DNA from: Rapana venosa
Lineage: Eukaryota; Mollusca; Gastropoda; Neogastropoda; Muricidae
Assembly (NCBI GenBank): GCA_028751875.1
Contig: CM054135.1
Location: forward strand, 12,759,551 to 12,823,550
Reading direction: 5' to 3'
DNA length: 64,000 bases
Made by a program: the position numbers and the translations under genes. Under the pieces are notes generated by a model, which saw only the letters and a list, made by a program, of their open reading frames with translations, searched no databases and was not told the DNA's origin. Below are positions 13,798-27,900 of this stretch, piece after piece (positions within the stretch are counted from its first letter, which is position 1; every line of letters starts with the position of its first letter).

Positions 13798-16230
13798 TTG
13801 TGTGTGTGTGTAAAGTAGATTGAAACAGTGAAAGGGAATGGGGGCAAAATGTCACCTTTCAGTATGCAAATATGGAACTTTCAGATTTCATTTTAAATGG
13901 CTGTGGACATTTCATGCAGAGGAGGGTATTGCATTATGTCAAGATACTTAATTTTGGTCTTTCTTCTGTGAAGACTTAGACAAAGCAAAGAAGATAATGA
14001 TCACTATGCTATGGAGGGTAGTAATGTCCCAGAAATGTGCACACACTAACCTACATAATCACGTACATCAGTAGTCTTTCTCTAATCTCTGCATCCATAA
14101 AGTATTCATTGAATAATTTTGAAATATTGCTTATTCTTGATTTATTGGAAACATTATTTTTGTACTGCTAGTTTTTTCCACACTTGTTAGGCTTTGAATT
14201 AATGTTTTGTTGGGTTTTGGTGTGGGGATGGGGTGGGGGCTTTGTTTTTTTGTTTTGGCTCTCTGCACATGGCGTAGTGAATCAGTTAGAATAATTATGT
14301 AATCTGGAAATGTAGGATACAAAGGAGCAGGACAGCCAGAGGCTTCTCTTCTGGTTGCGTGTTTTGGTGATGGATCTCCTGATAATCATATGAAAGGAAT
14401 CTGTGCTTTTCTCCAGCAGAAAAAGAACACTAGTTCACTGACAGAATGCTTTTGTTTATTTTCGTTTGATTTGCTAAGTAGCTAACGGTTTTGCATCACC
14501 AGCAGACAGTGTGAAAAAGAAAGTAAACTCTGTAGCTGCAGGGTGTAGCAGTGCCGATCATGTCAAAGAGGCAGACAGAAAAAAGAGGATGATTAATCAC
14601 AGACTTTAACACTATGCGCCAAGTGGCCAAGGCTGAGAGTGCATTTTGAGTTGCAAATTTATTATGTTTTGTCGTTGTTGTGTTTTGCTAGAGAGCTCTG
14701 CCTGGCATTTGTTGTGTGCCTACTGACTTTTTTGTGGCCACGTTTTATTTGCTGAGTGTGGTTGCGTTCTTTTTTTTGGTAGTTGGTGAGCAGGATTTGT
14801 ATTGTATGTATACACACAGGGAGAGAGGGAGGGAGGGAGAAAGGGAATATATAATTATATATATATTATATATATTATTATATATATATATAATTTATAT
14901 ATATTATGTTGTTGTCTAAACTTGACATTTATGGTAATGAGAAGAGATGGTGGGGGGGGGGGGGGGGGGCGGGGGGCATAATGTGCTATTAAGAATTCTG
15001 TTGATTTTTGGTTTTTTTGTATTTCACTATATATACCAACCACTATACCGAAATACCTAAAATCTAATCACGTTGCTTGCTTATTGATCTTTGACAGCAG
15101 GAACATGTCGGTGTCGTGCATGGTGGTAGCGTAGCCATGGTTTTGGTGAAGAAGTACAGAGCATAGCCTGCACTCCGTCATATCACTCGCCAGAGTGAAC
15201 CACCCTGGCTTCTTCACACCTGGTGTCAGCTATATCCAGTCATACCAACTATATTGAAATCTGTACTTTTTGCGAATCTATGGCCTTTCTTATAGCCTTC
15301 TGTTTTCAGTGCTGTTCAGTATTATATGCTAACTGTAAGTGTCATTGGGACCGAGACTGTGTACAGAAGAAAAAAACAGAGAACTGATACACAAAAGAGG
15401 AAAAGAAAACACCACCACCATCTGCAAGATACACTTTGTTCTCAGGGAGGGAACGAGGTAGAGGGAGGGAGAGAGAGAGAGAGGGGGAGGAAGTCAGTCA
15501 GTCTTGAATTACATGCTCTTGCATGACAGGCATGCACACACACGCGCGCACTTGCGCAAACACACACACACACAACACACACCCCCCCCCCCACCCCCCC
15601 CCACACACAACACACACACACTCACTACTAACACACACTAACACACACACACATCTGTTGCCACGGCATAACAAAGCAAGACAAAAGCACCCCAGAAAGA
15701 ATGCGAATGAATGTACTCCTACCATGAAGACGCGGTAATGAGATGACCAGGTTCTGCCGTCAATAAGACAGCACCTGGCATCCTCTTCTGTGTACCAAAA
15801 CAGCCATGCTAATGAACGCTTTTGAAGAGATGCTGGAGCTCAGTGGTTAATTAAGACCGTTTGACTTCAGACGTGTGGGTTCATGAGGTCCTGGGTTCGA
15901 ATCTTGACACTGGGGTCTGGTGTATTAAGGGCAGGGATTTCTACAACCTTCCAGGTCAACTTCAAGTGCAGACCTGCCAGTGCATTAATTCCCTTTATGT
16001 TTAATATCTACACATGCAGAAGATCAAATGTGCATGTCAAAGGTGCCATAATCCATAATTTGGTGGGTTATGGAAACACCAATATACCTAGCATGCATGC
16101 ATCCTGTACAATGAAGTGAGCTGCTGTGAAGTGGGAATGTGTTGACTGAGTTGAGGCCAGCAGGCAGGCAGACCTGCAAAATGACAAGCTCAGAAGACCA
16201 GACACTACACATCCCACCTGGTAAGGGAAC

Positions 16231-16293
<63 letters not shown>

Positions 16294-17531
16294 TAGATAT
16301 GGATGCTGTTATTCTGAATATTTGTCACCACTAGATTCTATTACCACAACCTCCTTTCCTGAGGGTATACTTCCACCCGGACCATGCTATGATAAACTGG
16401 GGCGTCCATGCCTTGTTGGGAAGCATAGAGAGGCGGGCTGCATGGAGAGATTGAGAGTGGCTGAGACACTTGATTGGGAGTGAGATGACTGGAGAGCATT
16501 GACAGAGGAAGGAGAGAATTTGCTATATTGATGATCAGTGAAAATGATATTTTTGGGTATCTTTTAGCTCTGCAGTTTTTGTCTCCGTTTTGGTTGGGGG
16601 GATTTTTCATTCATAAATGCCCATTTTTCCTTTTTATTGTAAAAAAGTATTTGTGTCTCTGCCTCTGTTTCTCTATCTCTCTCTCTCCCACTGTCCTCCA
16701 ATTTCATGCATGTGTGTGTGTGTGTGTGTGTGTGCATGCACACACACGCACACTCGTGCAGATTTAGGTATATATATATATATCTGCATACATAGAAATG
16801 CAGGTCCTCATCTATTGATTGCATAATATTATAGGCATTTGCACAAGTTGGTATATAATGTAATGATGTGCACATTTACTGAGCCTATGAATGTGTCTGG
16901 GCATTTTACACTGAACTTTTATTGCTGTTGTTTTGATTCTTGTTTTATATTCTTTGGTTGTTTTGGTTTGTGTTGTAGGTTTGATCATTGGAATTTATTT
17001 TTTTGGTTGGTGTTATTGTTAAAAAAAAAAAAATGATTCGTGGTTGTTGACATGATGTAAAAAGCTCTGGTGGAATCAGCATCAGTATGTTTTTGTGAGA
17101 GTTTTGTTTTAGTGGCCTGTGTTTCTTTGTTCTGTGTGTGTGTGTGTGCATGCGTGCGTATGTGCGTGCGTGCGTGTGTTGTTGTGTGTGTGTATGAAGG
17201 GGGGGGGGGGGATCTCTGTGTGTGTATGTGCATGTATGCATTAGCACACATATCCATGTGTGTTTCTTGCACACTTTATTGCCTGTGTGCATATGAATGA
17301 TGAAAATAGAAATAATGGTAAGTACCGCTGTAATACAGATACTGGCTCATGTATACAGTCCATTGTGTACAGTGTGTAAAGTCTAATGAATACAGAGCTG
17401 TATGTGAAAGTGATAAGATCTAGTGCTTTGATTCAACTGCAGTAAAATACATTGCATTTTAATGATTTTATGTACATGTAGACATTGGAGGGCAAACATG
17501 ACAAAGCATCTATTGATATGCATCACGCACG

Positions 17532-17572
<41 letters not shown>

Positions 17573-19662
17573 AGAATCTGCAATGAAAGTGCAATTAAAT
17601 TGGGAGGGTAGTCATTATTGTGAGAATGGAGAAAGACAAGTATAGGAAAAGACACTTTTGTGTTGTTGAAAAGTTTGTTGGAGAATTTTAATTTGAAGGA
17701 ATTACTAGTAATGGAACAATAGAAAGCGGAACAATATAAAATATACTTTACTGAAAATCACTGCAGAAAAATTAACAGTAACCCTAAAATGTCTGTAGTG
17801 ATTTTATCTTGCATTGTTCATTTGTAGAGAGTTTATTTTAAAAGCATTGTCTCCCTTTAGATACTATTTTTTTAGGCATTATTCCTTTGTACATACAGAC
17901 TTAAAGCATTGTCTGTTTGTAGTGGTTTATTTTAAGTATTATCTATTTGTAGTGATTTATTTTAAGTATTATCTATTTGTAGTGATTTATTTCAAGTATA
18001 ATCTATTGGTAGTGATTTATTTTAAGTATTATCTATTTGTAGTGATTTGATTTAAACATGTTTGTGTAGAAGGTTTTTTAAAGCATTGTCTGTGTGTAGA
18101 TACTTTAAACATTGTCTATTTGTAGAGACTTAATGAAAGCATTGTCTATGTGTAGAGAATGAAAGCATTGTGTATGTGTAGAAACTGTATTAAAGCATTT
18201 TTTATTTGTAAATACTTTATAGAAGTGATGTCTGTTGAATTTTTTATTTTTATTGAAGCACATGTGTAGTAGCATAGGACATCTTTTTGAAGATGTAATT
18301 GTCTGTACTTCATTGTGATGAGAGAAGGACACAGAAAAATGGAGCAAGGGCAAATAATCCTCTTTCTCCATACATGTATTTCTCAGATAGACCCATTGTT
18401 AGATAGCACGGTGACAGTGACAACTACTAACCTGTTCCATTTTTTTCTCTTCTCTCTCTGCAGTCTCAAACAAAGTGGGAAATTCACAAGGTGCTTGCAT
18501 GTGTATTTTGCCCCATAAATGGTCCTCACCTTGTGTTTAGTTCTGTGGTTTGGAACAAGTCACTCCATGACCTGCCCATCAGATGTATACTTGTCCTTCT
18601 CCTCCCTTCATGACCTCACATATGCTCCTGTTTTGTTCATTTCTGTTGGCAGTGTTCTCTCCCCCTGGGCTGGTATATATGCAGTTTCATTTACCAATGT
18701 TAATGGATTCTTTGAGGCAGATTGGTCACCAGCAAACCCTCTTTTTCAGGCTTTGCAAAGTCACAATGTTTTTGTTTTGTTTTTAGTCTTGTAAAGGTTT
18801 GGTTTATTAGATTAGAACTGTTTTATTTTCACCCATCTTGTTTTGTTGATGGTCATTAGTTTGCTGGTCACGTCCTTCCTTGTGTTGAGGTGCTGTTCAG
18901 GTTTTGTTGTTCTGTTCTTTGAGTTGATATCCATCTCATGATATTGTGTTCTAATTCTGCTTACCGCATCTAACCTTTCAGAAGGTGTTACACTCTCTCT
19001 TCCATACTTTGAGTTTCTATTTGGAGTCACTTATTCCATCCATCTGTTGTGTTCAGAGTTTGTTTCTTCAGTCATTCTTTGATGTTATGTTGAGGTGGTT
19101 TTACTCCATCCCTTTATATTGGGTTCATAGAATGCATACAAACTGATATCTATGAGTTTGTTTTACTCCATGTCCACATATGTGTTGTTCAGTGTGTGTG
19201 TACATATATTCTAAAGTCACCTGTTGTTCTGTTCAGTATTTTCTTTAAGTTTACCTGAAAGAAAGTATGATGGAACATGTATCATAATCAGCCAGCCCTA
19301 TGACAGACATCGACAAACAAAGAGGTAGACAGACAGACTTGCCAGTGTGCCTTCTAATGAATGGAACAAAAGAAAAAGAAAAAAACAGACAAGAAAAAGT
19401 CTCGTGAGGCAAGCATACAATAATGTTGTGACATTACCTCCTGCTTTTAGGAAATATCTCCCCAGTTATGAACTTTCTGCAGTCCTGTCAGAACGCTGTA
19501 TGAAGCAAGTCCAGTGCTGTGCTAATAGTCATTGCATTTGCTCACCCTGCTGTCACTCCTGCTGTACATAGCACGCTCACGTCATTAGTGATCCTTTTTC
19601 TTTCTCTGTCTGTCTGTGTCTGTCTATCTGTCTGTCTGCCTACCCCCCATCCCCCCCCCCTC

Positions 19663-19757
<95 letters not shown>

Positions 19758-20659
19758 AACTGTACCTACACATCAGGAATGTTCTTTTCTATTGTGAATG
19801 TACTTTTGTCATAAATGTAAATAATAGTAATTAATACTCATGTATTCAGCCAATTCTTTTAATCAAAACATCACAAACGTTTTTCATGGGATGTTCATAC
19901 ATCCGAGTTTATATGCTATAAATCTTTACAGCTGTTCTCAGAATAAGTAGCAAAGTGCCATTCCTGTTCTTTTGTCCTTACTCATCCAGCATACCATTTT
20001 TTTTCCCAACCAACCAATCTTTATTTTAACTTGAAAAATAAGAATACTCTTTACTTCCTCTTCTTCTTCTGCTCAGTCAGCAACTACTGTTGTCTGTCAT
20101 ATGAGTGAATATGCGCTTAAGCGACTGACAAGTCAGGCCCAGCGCATCCGACCTCTGCGTGAATTAGAATGTCATATTATATATTTCAGATTATTGTTTC
20201 CACTTTTCAAATATTTCTTCTATCTAGAACGAGAGTGAGGTGCAGGATTCAGGAGATGACAGGCATTTTTAGCGTGCAGCTGTTGTTCAGTTTTTGTGTT
20301 TGTTGTTATTGAAATGTTTTCCTGTTGCCAGTGAAAAGGAGTGGTGATTCATAAAGTAGGATTAGGTCACAGCAAGGAAGCTCAGGAGGATGTACAAGAG
20401 AGGAGAGAGAGGAGAGAGAGGAGAGAGGAGAGAGAGAGAGAGGAGAGTGAGTGTGTTTGTGCAGCACAGATAAGTAGGGATGTTGCCAAAGACAAACCTC
20501 AATCCAAATAAACAAGCAAAGAAAATTGAAAGCCAACTTATGTGTGCAGTAACACAGTGTATAACTGTTCATCATGACATTAATGGAAAGAACACATGTA
20601 TGCAAACGAAAATAAAACCCTTCCCCTACACATACATACAAATGATAAGCATGCACGCA

Positions 20660-20711
<52 letters not shown>

Positions 20712-21918
20712 TACACACACACCACAACAAGAACAACAACCACACACACACACACATCACTCACACACACATACACACACACACACACACCAGCAACAAC
20801 AACAACAACAACAAAACAGCACTCATATAAATGATACACACACACACACACACATCCAGGTACTACAGCACATAGGCTGAGCAAATATCACATCTAACAG
20901 GTCATCACACAATGACAACACTGAAGTGAACCATGTGTTATCTCGATCATGTTAAATCATATTTCATATCTTTCACAGAGAGAGACAGACAGACAGACAG
21001 ACAAAGAGGGAGAGAGAGAGTGTAACAGATGGTACAAACTAGGACACATCCTATGTCTTTTTCAAACATAATTTTCCTTTAAAAATAAAAAATTGATGGA
21101 AAACAGTTCTGATAATGAAATTTAAAAAAATGATAGAGCATACACATGAATTAACATCAGTGGAACTAGCGTCTGAAAATTTATAATTTTTTGTTTTACT
21201 TCTCATTTACAGACAAAATGTTGTTTATTTTTAATAGCCTAAATACCCAATAGTGTATGTGCGTGTGTTGAGGCTCTGTAGTTTATCTTGTCTATTTGTT
21301 CTTTTATTTTGGGATAACAACATAAGCGCTCTTGTGCTTTTTTTTTACATCCAATCCTTGTATGTATGCGGTTTTGTAAATGTTGTCATCTGTTCCCACT
21401 GGCACACAATGGCCTACTCTTCCAAAATGCGGAACTGGTTTTGACATGTGTGCAAGATTGTCAGCCTGTGTTTGAACCCAGGACCTCGGTTTATAGACTC
21501 ATCCAAAGGAGTTTTGGGAGGAGTGGAGTTGGCACTGACGTTAACTCCAGAGGGATTAGTGTCTGAAAGGTTGTTGGCCTTTCGTATCTAATTTACAGAC
21601 CGTGTCAGGTCACATTAATTTGCAGCTGTTCTGTTTGTCTCAGAATATATTTCATAAGACATTAACAACATGATTGTATTCAAATTTTATATTTGACTTG
21701 TACTACTTCATTAGGGAAGTATATAAAAGATCCAGATATATCTGGTTTTGTTATATGTTTCTACCAGAAAGTGAACTATTGTTGTTGTTCCCTTTGATAT
21801 CATAATTATCAGACTGGTTAAATATAAAAAATCAAAACCAAAATGAAAGAACTTCCACCTCTTAAACAAGGAAACCATATGCACATGAAACCATCCACAC
21901 ACATACACATGCGTGCAT

Positions 21919-21958
<40 letters not shown>

Positions 21959-24900
21959 TCACACACACTGATGTAAACAAATCACTCACCTCTCCATCCC
22001 TTCCTTCCGTTGTGTGTAACTCAGTAACAGTCACAGTGTCATCAGTCAAATTTCTGCCGTTTGTAACAGGAAACAAAGGAGTCTGCAACACCTTCAAAAA
22101 GATGTTTCTGTAGATTAAACTAGTCCCAGCTGCATTGTGTTGTGTTGTATTGTGCTGTGTTGTGTTTATATTCCAAAGATCTCCTGGACAAGTTCTGTAA
22201 AGATTGCAGATTTTGATGCTGTGTGTCTGTGCCACTTTCGCATTTCTTCTTCTTCCTCTTCTTCAGTATTCCTTGATCTTAATGAATGACTCTTTTGTTT
22301 CTGTCCGCTTTCTTCCAGGATTGTCAATGAAGGGTAGGTTGTAACACTGTTTGAGTCAGAGGTATTTCTCTTCAGTTGCAACAAGTACTGATTTGGGGGT
22401 CCGGTGTTTGCATCTTAATGAAAAGAAAAGAGAAAAAAGTGTGTATGGATGTGTTTCGGAATTGTTCACTCACATTAACTGGGACCTCATTATCTCATTC
22501 ATTGTCTGCCTGTTCACTCTGCACTTTTTCTTTTCAAGTCTATTATGGTGTATTCCCCCCCCCCCCCCAATTTTTTTAATTTAGTAATTAAAAAAACAAC
22601 TTTTTGAATTTATTCAGTTTTAAAAATATTTCAGTAGGTATATATAGATGTAGAGGTGGGTTTTTTTTTTCAGAAGATGGATAAATAAATTTCTTTTGTT
22701 TCCTGACTTAAGTGTTAGGTGGATTAAATGGATCTGTTGAGCATTTGGGTCCTTTAAGCTGAGGTTTTTGTTTTCAGTGATGTTAAATCATGTGGGTACA
22801 GATGATGTCTAGTATAATGTTACATGGTGCTCAAGCATTGGGTTGGTGTGTCTTCCGTAGTGTAGAAGAGGTTGTGCAATAGTCCAAGTGGTTTTAAGTG
22901 GGATTTAGCTTTTCTTAGATGTTTTCCCTTTTCCAGTTTTGATACAAGTTTTGATTTTCTTCTTGATGATTGGTAACATCATGAATGAGTATGGTGCATT
23001 CTTTGGTTCTTTTTATCACCGTGAGTCTCGTCCTAATCCAAAATCTGTTCTTAGACTAGGTTTTTATTTTAGATATCATATTTTTATTTTCTTGTGATAT
23101 TGAAATATCGTTTTTTTTTGGTCAAGTAATTTGTACAAATTTCAACCATTGGCACCCATGCGTTGTACAATCATGTATATATACACTGATACAATGTGTA
23201 AATGAATGGAATATTAATACGAGTTGGGAGCTTTTTTTGTTGTTTTGTAAGTGTGAACATTTGTATTCAGGGAGTAACAATAAACTGACATGCAACTTGT
23301 AAAGCTAACCCTGTTTTAACACTTTTGTGAGTGGTAGTCCACTGTGTTGACTGTAAACTGTGTAATGTTGACTGAACTGTAAACTACTTAACTGTAAACT
23401 GAGTGTAATGTGGACTGGACTGTAAACTGTGTGTAGACTAGACTGTAAACTGTGTGTGATGATGAGACTGGGGTATAAACTGTGTGTGGTGTTGACTGGA
23501 ATGTAAACTGTGTGATGTTGCCTGGAATGTAAACTGTGTGTGATGTTGACTGGGATGTAAACTGTGTGTGATGTTGACTGGAATGTAAACTGTGTGTGAT
23601 GTTGACTTGAGTGTAAACTGTGTGTGATGTGAACTGGAATGTAAACTGTGTGTGATGTTGACTTGAGTGTAAACTGTGTGTGATGTGAACTGGAATGTAA
23701 ATTGTGTGTGATGTTGACTTGAGTGTAAACTGTGTGTAAAAATTAGGCTGTAAATTGTGTGTAATGTTAACTGGACCGTAATGTGTGTTGAGTATTGACT
23801 GGACTGCAGATTGTGTGAAATTTTTACTGGACCGTGAGCTGTCAGTATTGTTGACTGGGCTTTAACTCATTGCTTTGGCACTCCTCTCTTTTGCTGTGAC
23901 GTGCCGAAGCTTAAGAATCGGCAGACTTACGAATTAAAAACAACAACCCACAAAGTGATGTTTACCTCAAGGGAAAGTACTCTGGCCTGTAGGGCAATCA
24001 TTTTTCTAAACACAGTTGCTTTTCTTGACCATAAGCTTGCCTAGTTTTGTCTGTTGGCTAATTTTGTTTGACATGTCAACAAGTGATACCTTTGGGATTT
24101 CAGGCTCTCCAGTGTAATGATTCTTTTAAAAAAATCTGTTGTACAAAAAATGACATCACATGGATTCAGCCAGCTTCAGGGAACTTTACTTTGGTGAAAA
24201 ATCATCTCATTGCTTCAAGGGGACTAGTTGATGAACAGTTCAAGCCATGTAAGATACCAGCCCTAATTTTCAAAACTTTTTATTTTTCAGCATTCGGTGA
24301 CATTTTGAAAATTGGTAAAAATAAATACAGTCATCTATTAAAAACCTGTGAAACAATCTCAAAAGTAGACGTTATAAACTTTTCAATGATGTATAATGTG
24401 TATCTCATTATTATGTTGGGTAAGTCTGCTGAATTTTTCAAATATAGCCAAAATCACACATCACCACAAAATGGCGGGATACATTTCACTGCGACTCCAT
24501 TGAGTTAACTGGACTAATATTGACTGGACTATTATAAAACAAGTGGAATTTTGATTGGACTGTAAATGATGTGCAGTATTGTCATGTCTATTTTCTATGG
24601 AGTGGTGACTGGACTGTAAATTGTCTGATGGTAATACTGACTGGCTGTAAACTGTAGTTGGTGTTGGCTGAACTGTGAAATGTGCAGAAGATTGACTATA
24701 GGGTGAACAGTGTGTTGTGGTGACTGAATCTGAACTGTTCTTCACATTGACTGAACTGTAAGATGTGTGTATTTCTGGTGGGACTGTGAAAGACATTTAT
24801 TACTGATGGGATTGTAAAGAGTGTTTAATGTTGACAGGGCTGTACACTTTTTTTTTAATGTTTACAGACTCATCAGCTTTGTTTAGTGTTTACAGATGTG

Positions 24901-27900
24901 TAAGCTGTGTTTAATGTCAGTTTGACTGTCATTTACACCTTCACGTAATGTTTATAGCCTGGCTGAAAACCATTTGAAAGTCAACTTCACTGTATACTGT
25001 GCTCATTCTTCACTCATTTGTAAACTGTGTAATGTTAACCCAGTTGTTCATCGTTTTTAACATCACTACAACTGTAAACTGTATTCAATGTTGATGGTAA
25101 TGTACACAGTGTGTTTTGAAGTTCTGTATGAAAAGTCTTCAAAACTTGCTTCTGCACAAATGGAAGTGTTGGTAGAAGGCGGATGAAGGCTCATTATCTT
25201 GATGATCATTCAGGAGATATTTTGTTGATAATTATGGTTGGAGTTTTTACTGCATCAGTGGATAGAAATTGGTAATTTTAAACAATGCCTTATTGTTGAG
25301 CTTGCAGTTGATAAAATAACTTATTTTCCTATACTGAAGGAAAAAACCCACAAAACCACCAAATAACAAAACAAGCAAGCAAAAGATTTTTTTTTCTTTA
25401 ATTTTTTTTTCTTTTTTAAACATGTAGGGGTATGTACTTTTGAATATCTGAATGGATTTCCAAAATCACATTTTGTGTGAACATGTTTGTTACTGTTGTA
25501 ATGCTCCCTGTGTAGTTTTCTGTCTGATTTTGATGTTGTTGACTAGCAAAAGACTAGGACAGAATAATTCTGATAAGTAAGAACCAGTGGTATTGAGGAA
25601 CAGTGTAACAACACATGTTGATATGGAGCATTTTTCACTATCCCAATATTTGATGAGTAAACAAGCATCAGCTAACTTTAGTTATTGGTTCTACTAAGAG
25701 GTTCACTCATCTGCTCACTACTTATCATCATTTTATTTCATGTTTACCTGTACATTTGTGTTTGATTTCAGTGTGCATTTATTTTGAATTGTTTTAAAAT
25801 TTTAGGATAAAAAATACTAATGTTTGTTGATTTGACTGAATCGTTAAATCGGTGGAGGGAAGGTGACAGTTGTACTTGTGATTTGCAGGTGTACTGAATT
25901 AAAGGGATTTTGTGAAGTGGAGAAATGTTCTGTCTCATGGATGGACTCTTTCTGGTCTGGTTACAGAGAGCTTACTACTAGTGTGTAGAATTTCTTTTGG
26001 TTTGTTTTTTGTTTTTCATTGATCTGGAGAGTGATATTGGTGGGAAAGGAGGGCTGTGACCGTTTTTAAAAAAATTGTTTGGTGTTTTTTCTTCCTTTTT
26101 TTGTTTTTGTTTATCTCAGTATGATTTATAGTGGTTGATGAAGGGCAGACATGAGCACATAATTATTGATTTGAAGGCAGTACAGGAGGGCAGTATGTTA
26201 GTGACAGGTGTCTTGCCTCACGTTTTAGTTTTGAATCATTGATTGGTTACAATGTGTGTTCGTAGTGTGTTAGCCCTGGTATGGCTCTTATGGCTAGCTG
26301 TGCTGTATAAACAAGCTGACTGGATATCCTAAGAGAAGTGAAAGATATTAGTAGTTGTAGGAACAATCTCAGAGAGAAAGAGAGAAGACAGGCAGAGAGA
26401 CAGATTGGTTGACCAGCCAACAGTTTCAAACATTCCCCACAATTTTTTAGATGGACTGATCAGCTGACATTGACAGACAGACAGACAGCTGTGAACATTT
26501 CCCTAAATTTTGTTACAGTGTTTATGAATCAGTGTTCTGTTATTCATGCTAGTCTTACCTGTGCCCATCTCTTCCTTTCTCCAGCACAATCACCGATTCG
26601 TAAACATGCATGTGCCCACCACACATAAACATGCATGTGCTCACTACACACATGCACGTGCACACATACACACACACACACATGCAGGCATGCATACACA
26701 CAGGCACGCACGCAGAAGTGCAGACAGACACACTCACACTCATTCACTTACTCACTCAGTGACTCATTTACTCACTGACTCACTCACTTTCTCACTGACT
26801 CACTCACTTTCTGGCACTTTCTCCTACCCATGACCATGCACCTGTCTAATAATCATGACATGTTGGTGGGTAGTCATTACTACAAGCACTCACACACATA
26901 CATACACACACACATGATAATATTTGTTTAATTATTCATTTCTTTTGGTACAGGTTGCATGATAGTGTAGACTGTAGAACCATTGTGATTGCTTTGTTGA
27001 CTAATTAGCATGGTAGATGACAAGTGAACAATTTTAAACACTGTTCAGGGACTAGAAAGGAGTGAATGATCGAGTACATGTGGTTTTCTCTTAGTCCTCT
27101 CTGCATGGCAGATGTAGGCCTTTTGACTTCTTTTCTTTTTCACTATTTCTTTCTTTTGTGAAAATAAATCTATACATCTATTTACAATCAGCATTTTTAT
27201 GAAGAAAGAAAAAAAGAATAACCTATTTGTTTGGCATTTGTATGTTATTTTGAATTATCTTAATGTATTGTTGTATATTGAATACCATCTATCTTTAAAA
27301 AAAGAGAAGAAGGAGGATTATAGTATTTTCTGTGTGAAATTTGGGCAGTGACAGTGCAGGTCTTTGTTTTGTGTTTTCTACTTGTGTGCAAAATTCACAC
27401 CGCAATTTTGGATGTAATATTCCAATTACTTTGATAACAAACATACTGGTCCACCCATTTTTTTGTCCTGCTGGTGTGTGGGGTTAAGGGTTATAATTAT
27501 GCCATGAGCAGTGCTCTTCTGCAAGTTTACACAGTTGAATGTTTACCTAGATGAATATGTGTAAAGCATTTGAAAGGAATGAATTGTTGTATTATACTGT
27601 TGTGTGAAAGTCTATTCTTGGAACCCCCCCCCCCCCCTCCCCCAACTGATATTACATGGTGATAGGCTTGATATGGTTCAGTATCAACTTTCATACCTAA
27701 TATACATAGAGCAGATGTTATTACTCTGTGATATTTTCATGTTTTTACTTGTTAGGTTAATGAGTGGTATTGAGAGGTTGTATGTATTCTGTGTGGCACA
27801 TTTCACCTTGTGTAGTGTAAACCACCCACTTCCCAAACTAAACACTGTGAAGTCAAATGAGAGATTGAAGAATATCTTTTGTTGGTTTTTCCAACTAGCC

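Noticed and set aside
20306..20884. 192-codon minus-strand open frame
   Set aside because: Composed of (CA)n, (CAA)n and (GA)n translations; no real protein content.
24068..24508. 146-codon open frame as a host or transposase gene
   Set aside because: No recognisable motif, AT-driven composition, and the stop lies in the flanking TTAA. Kept only as part of the TTAA element.
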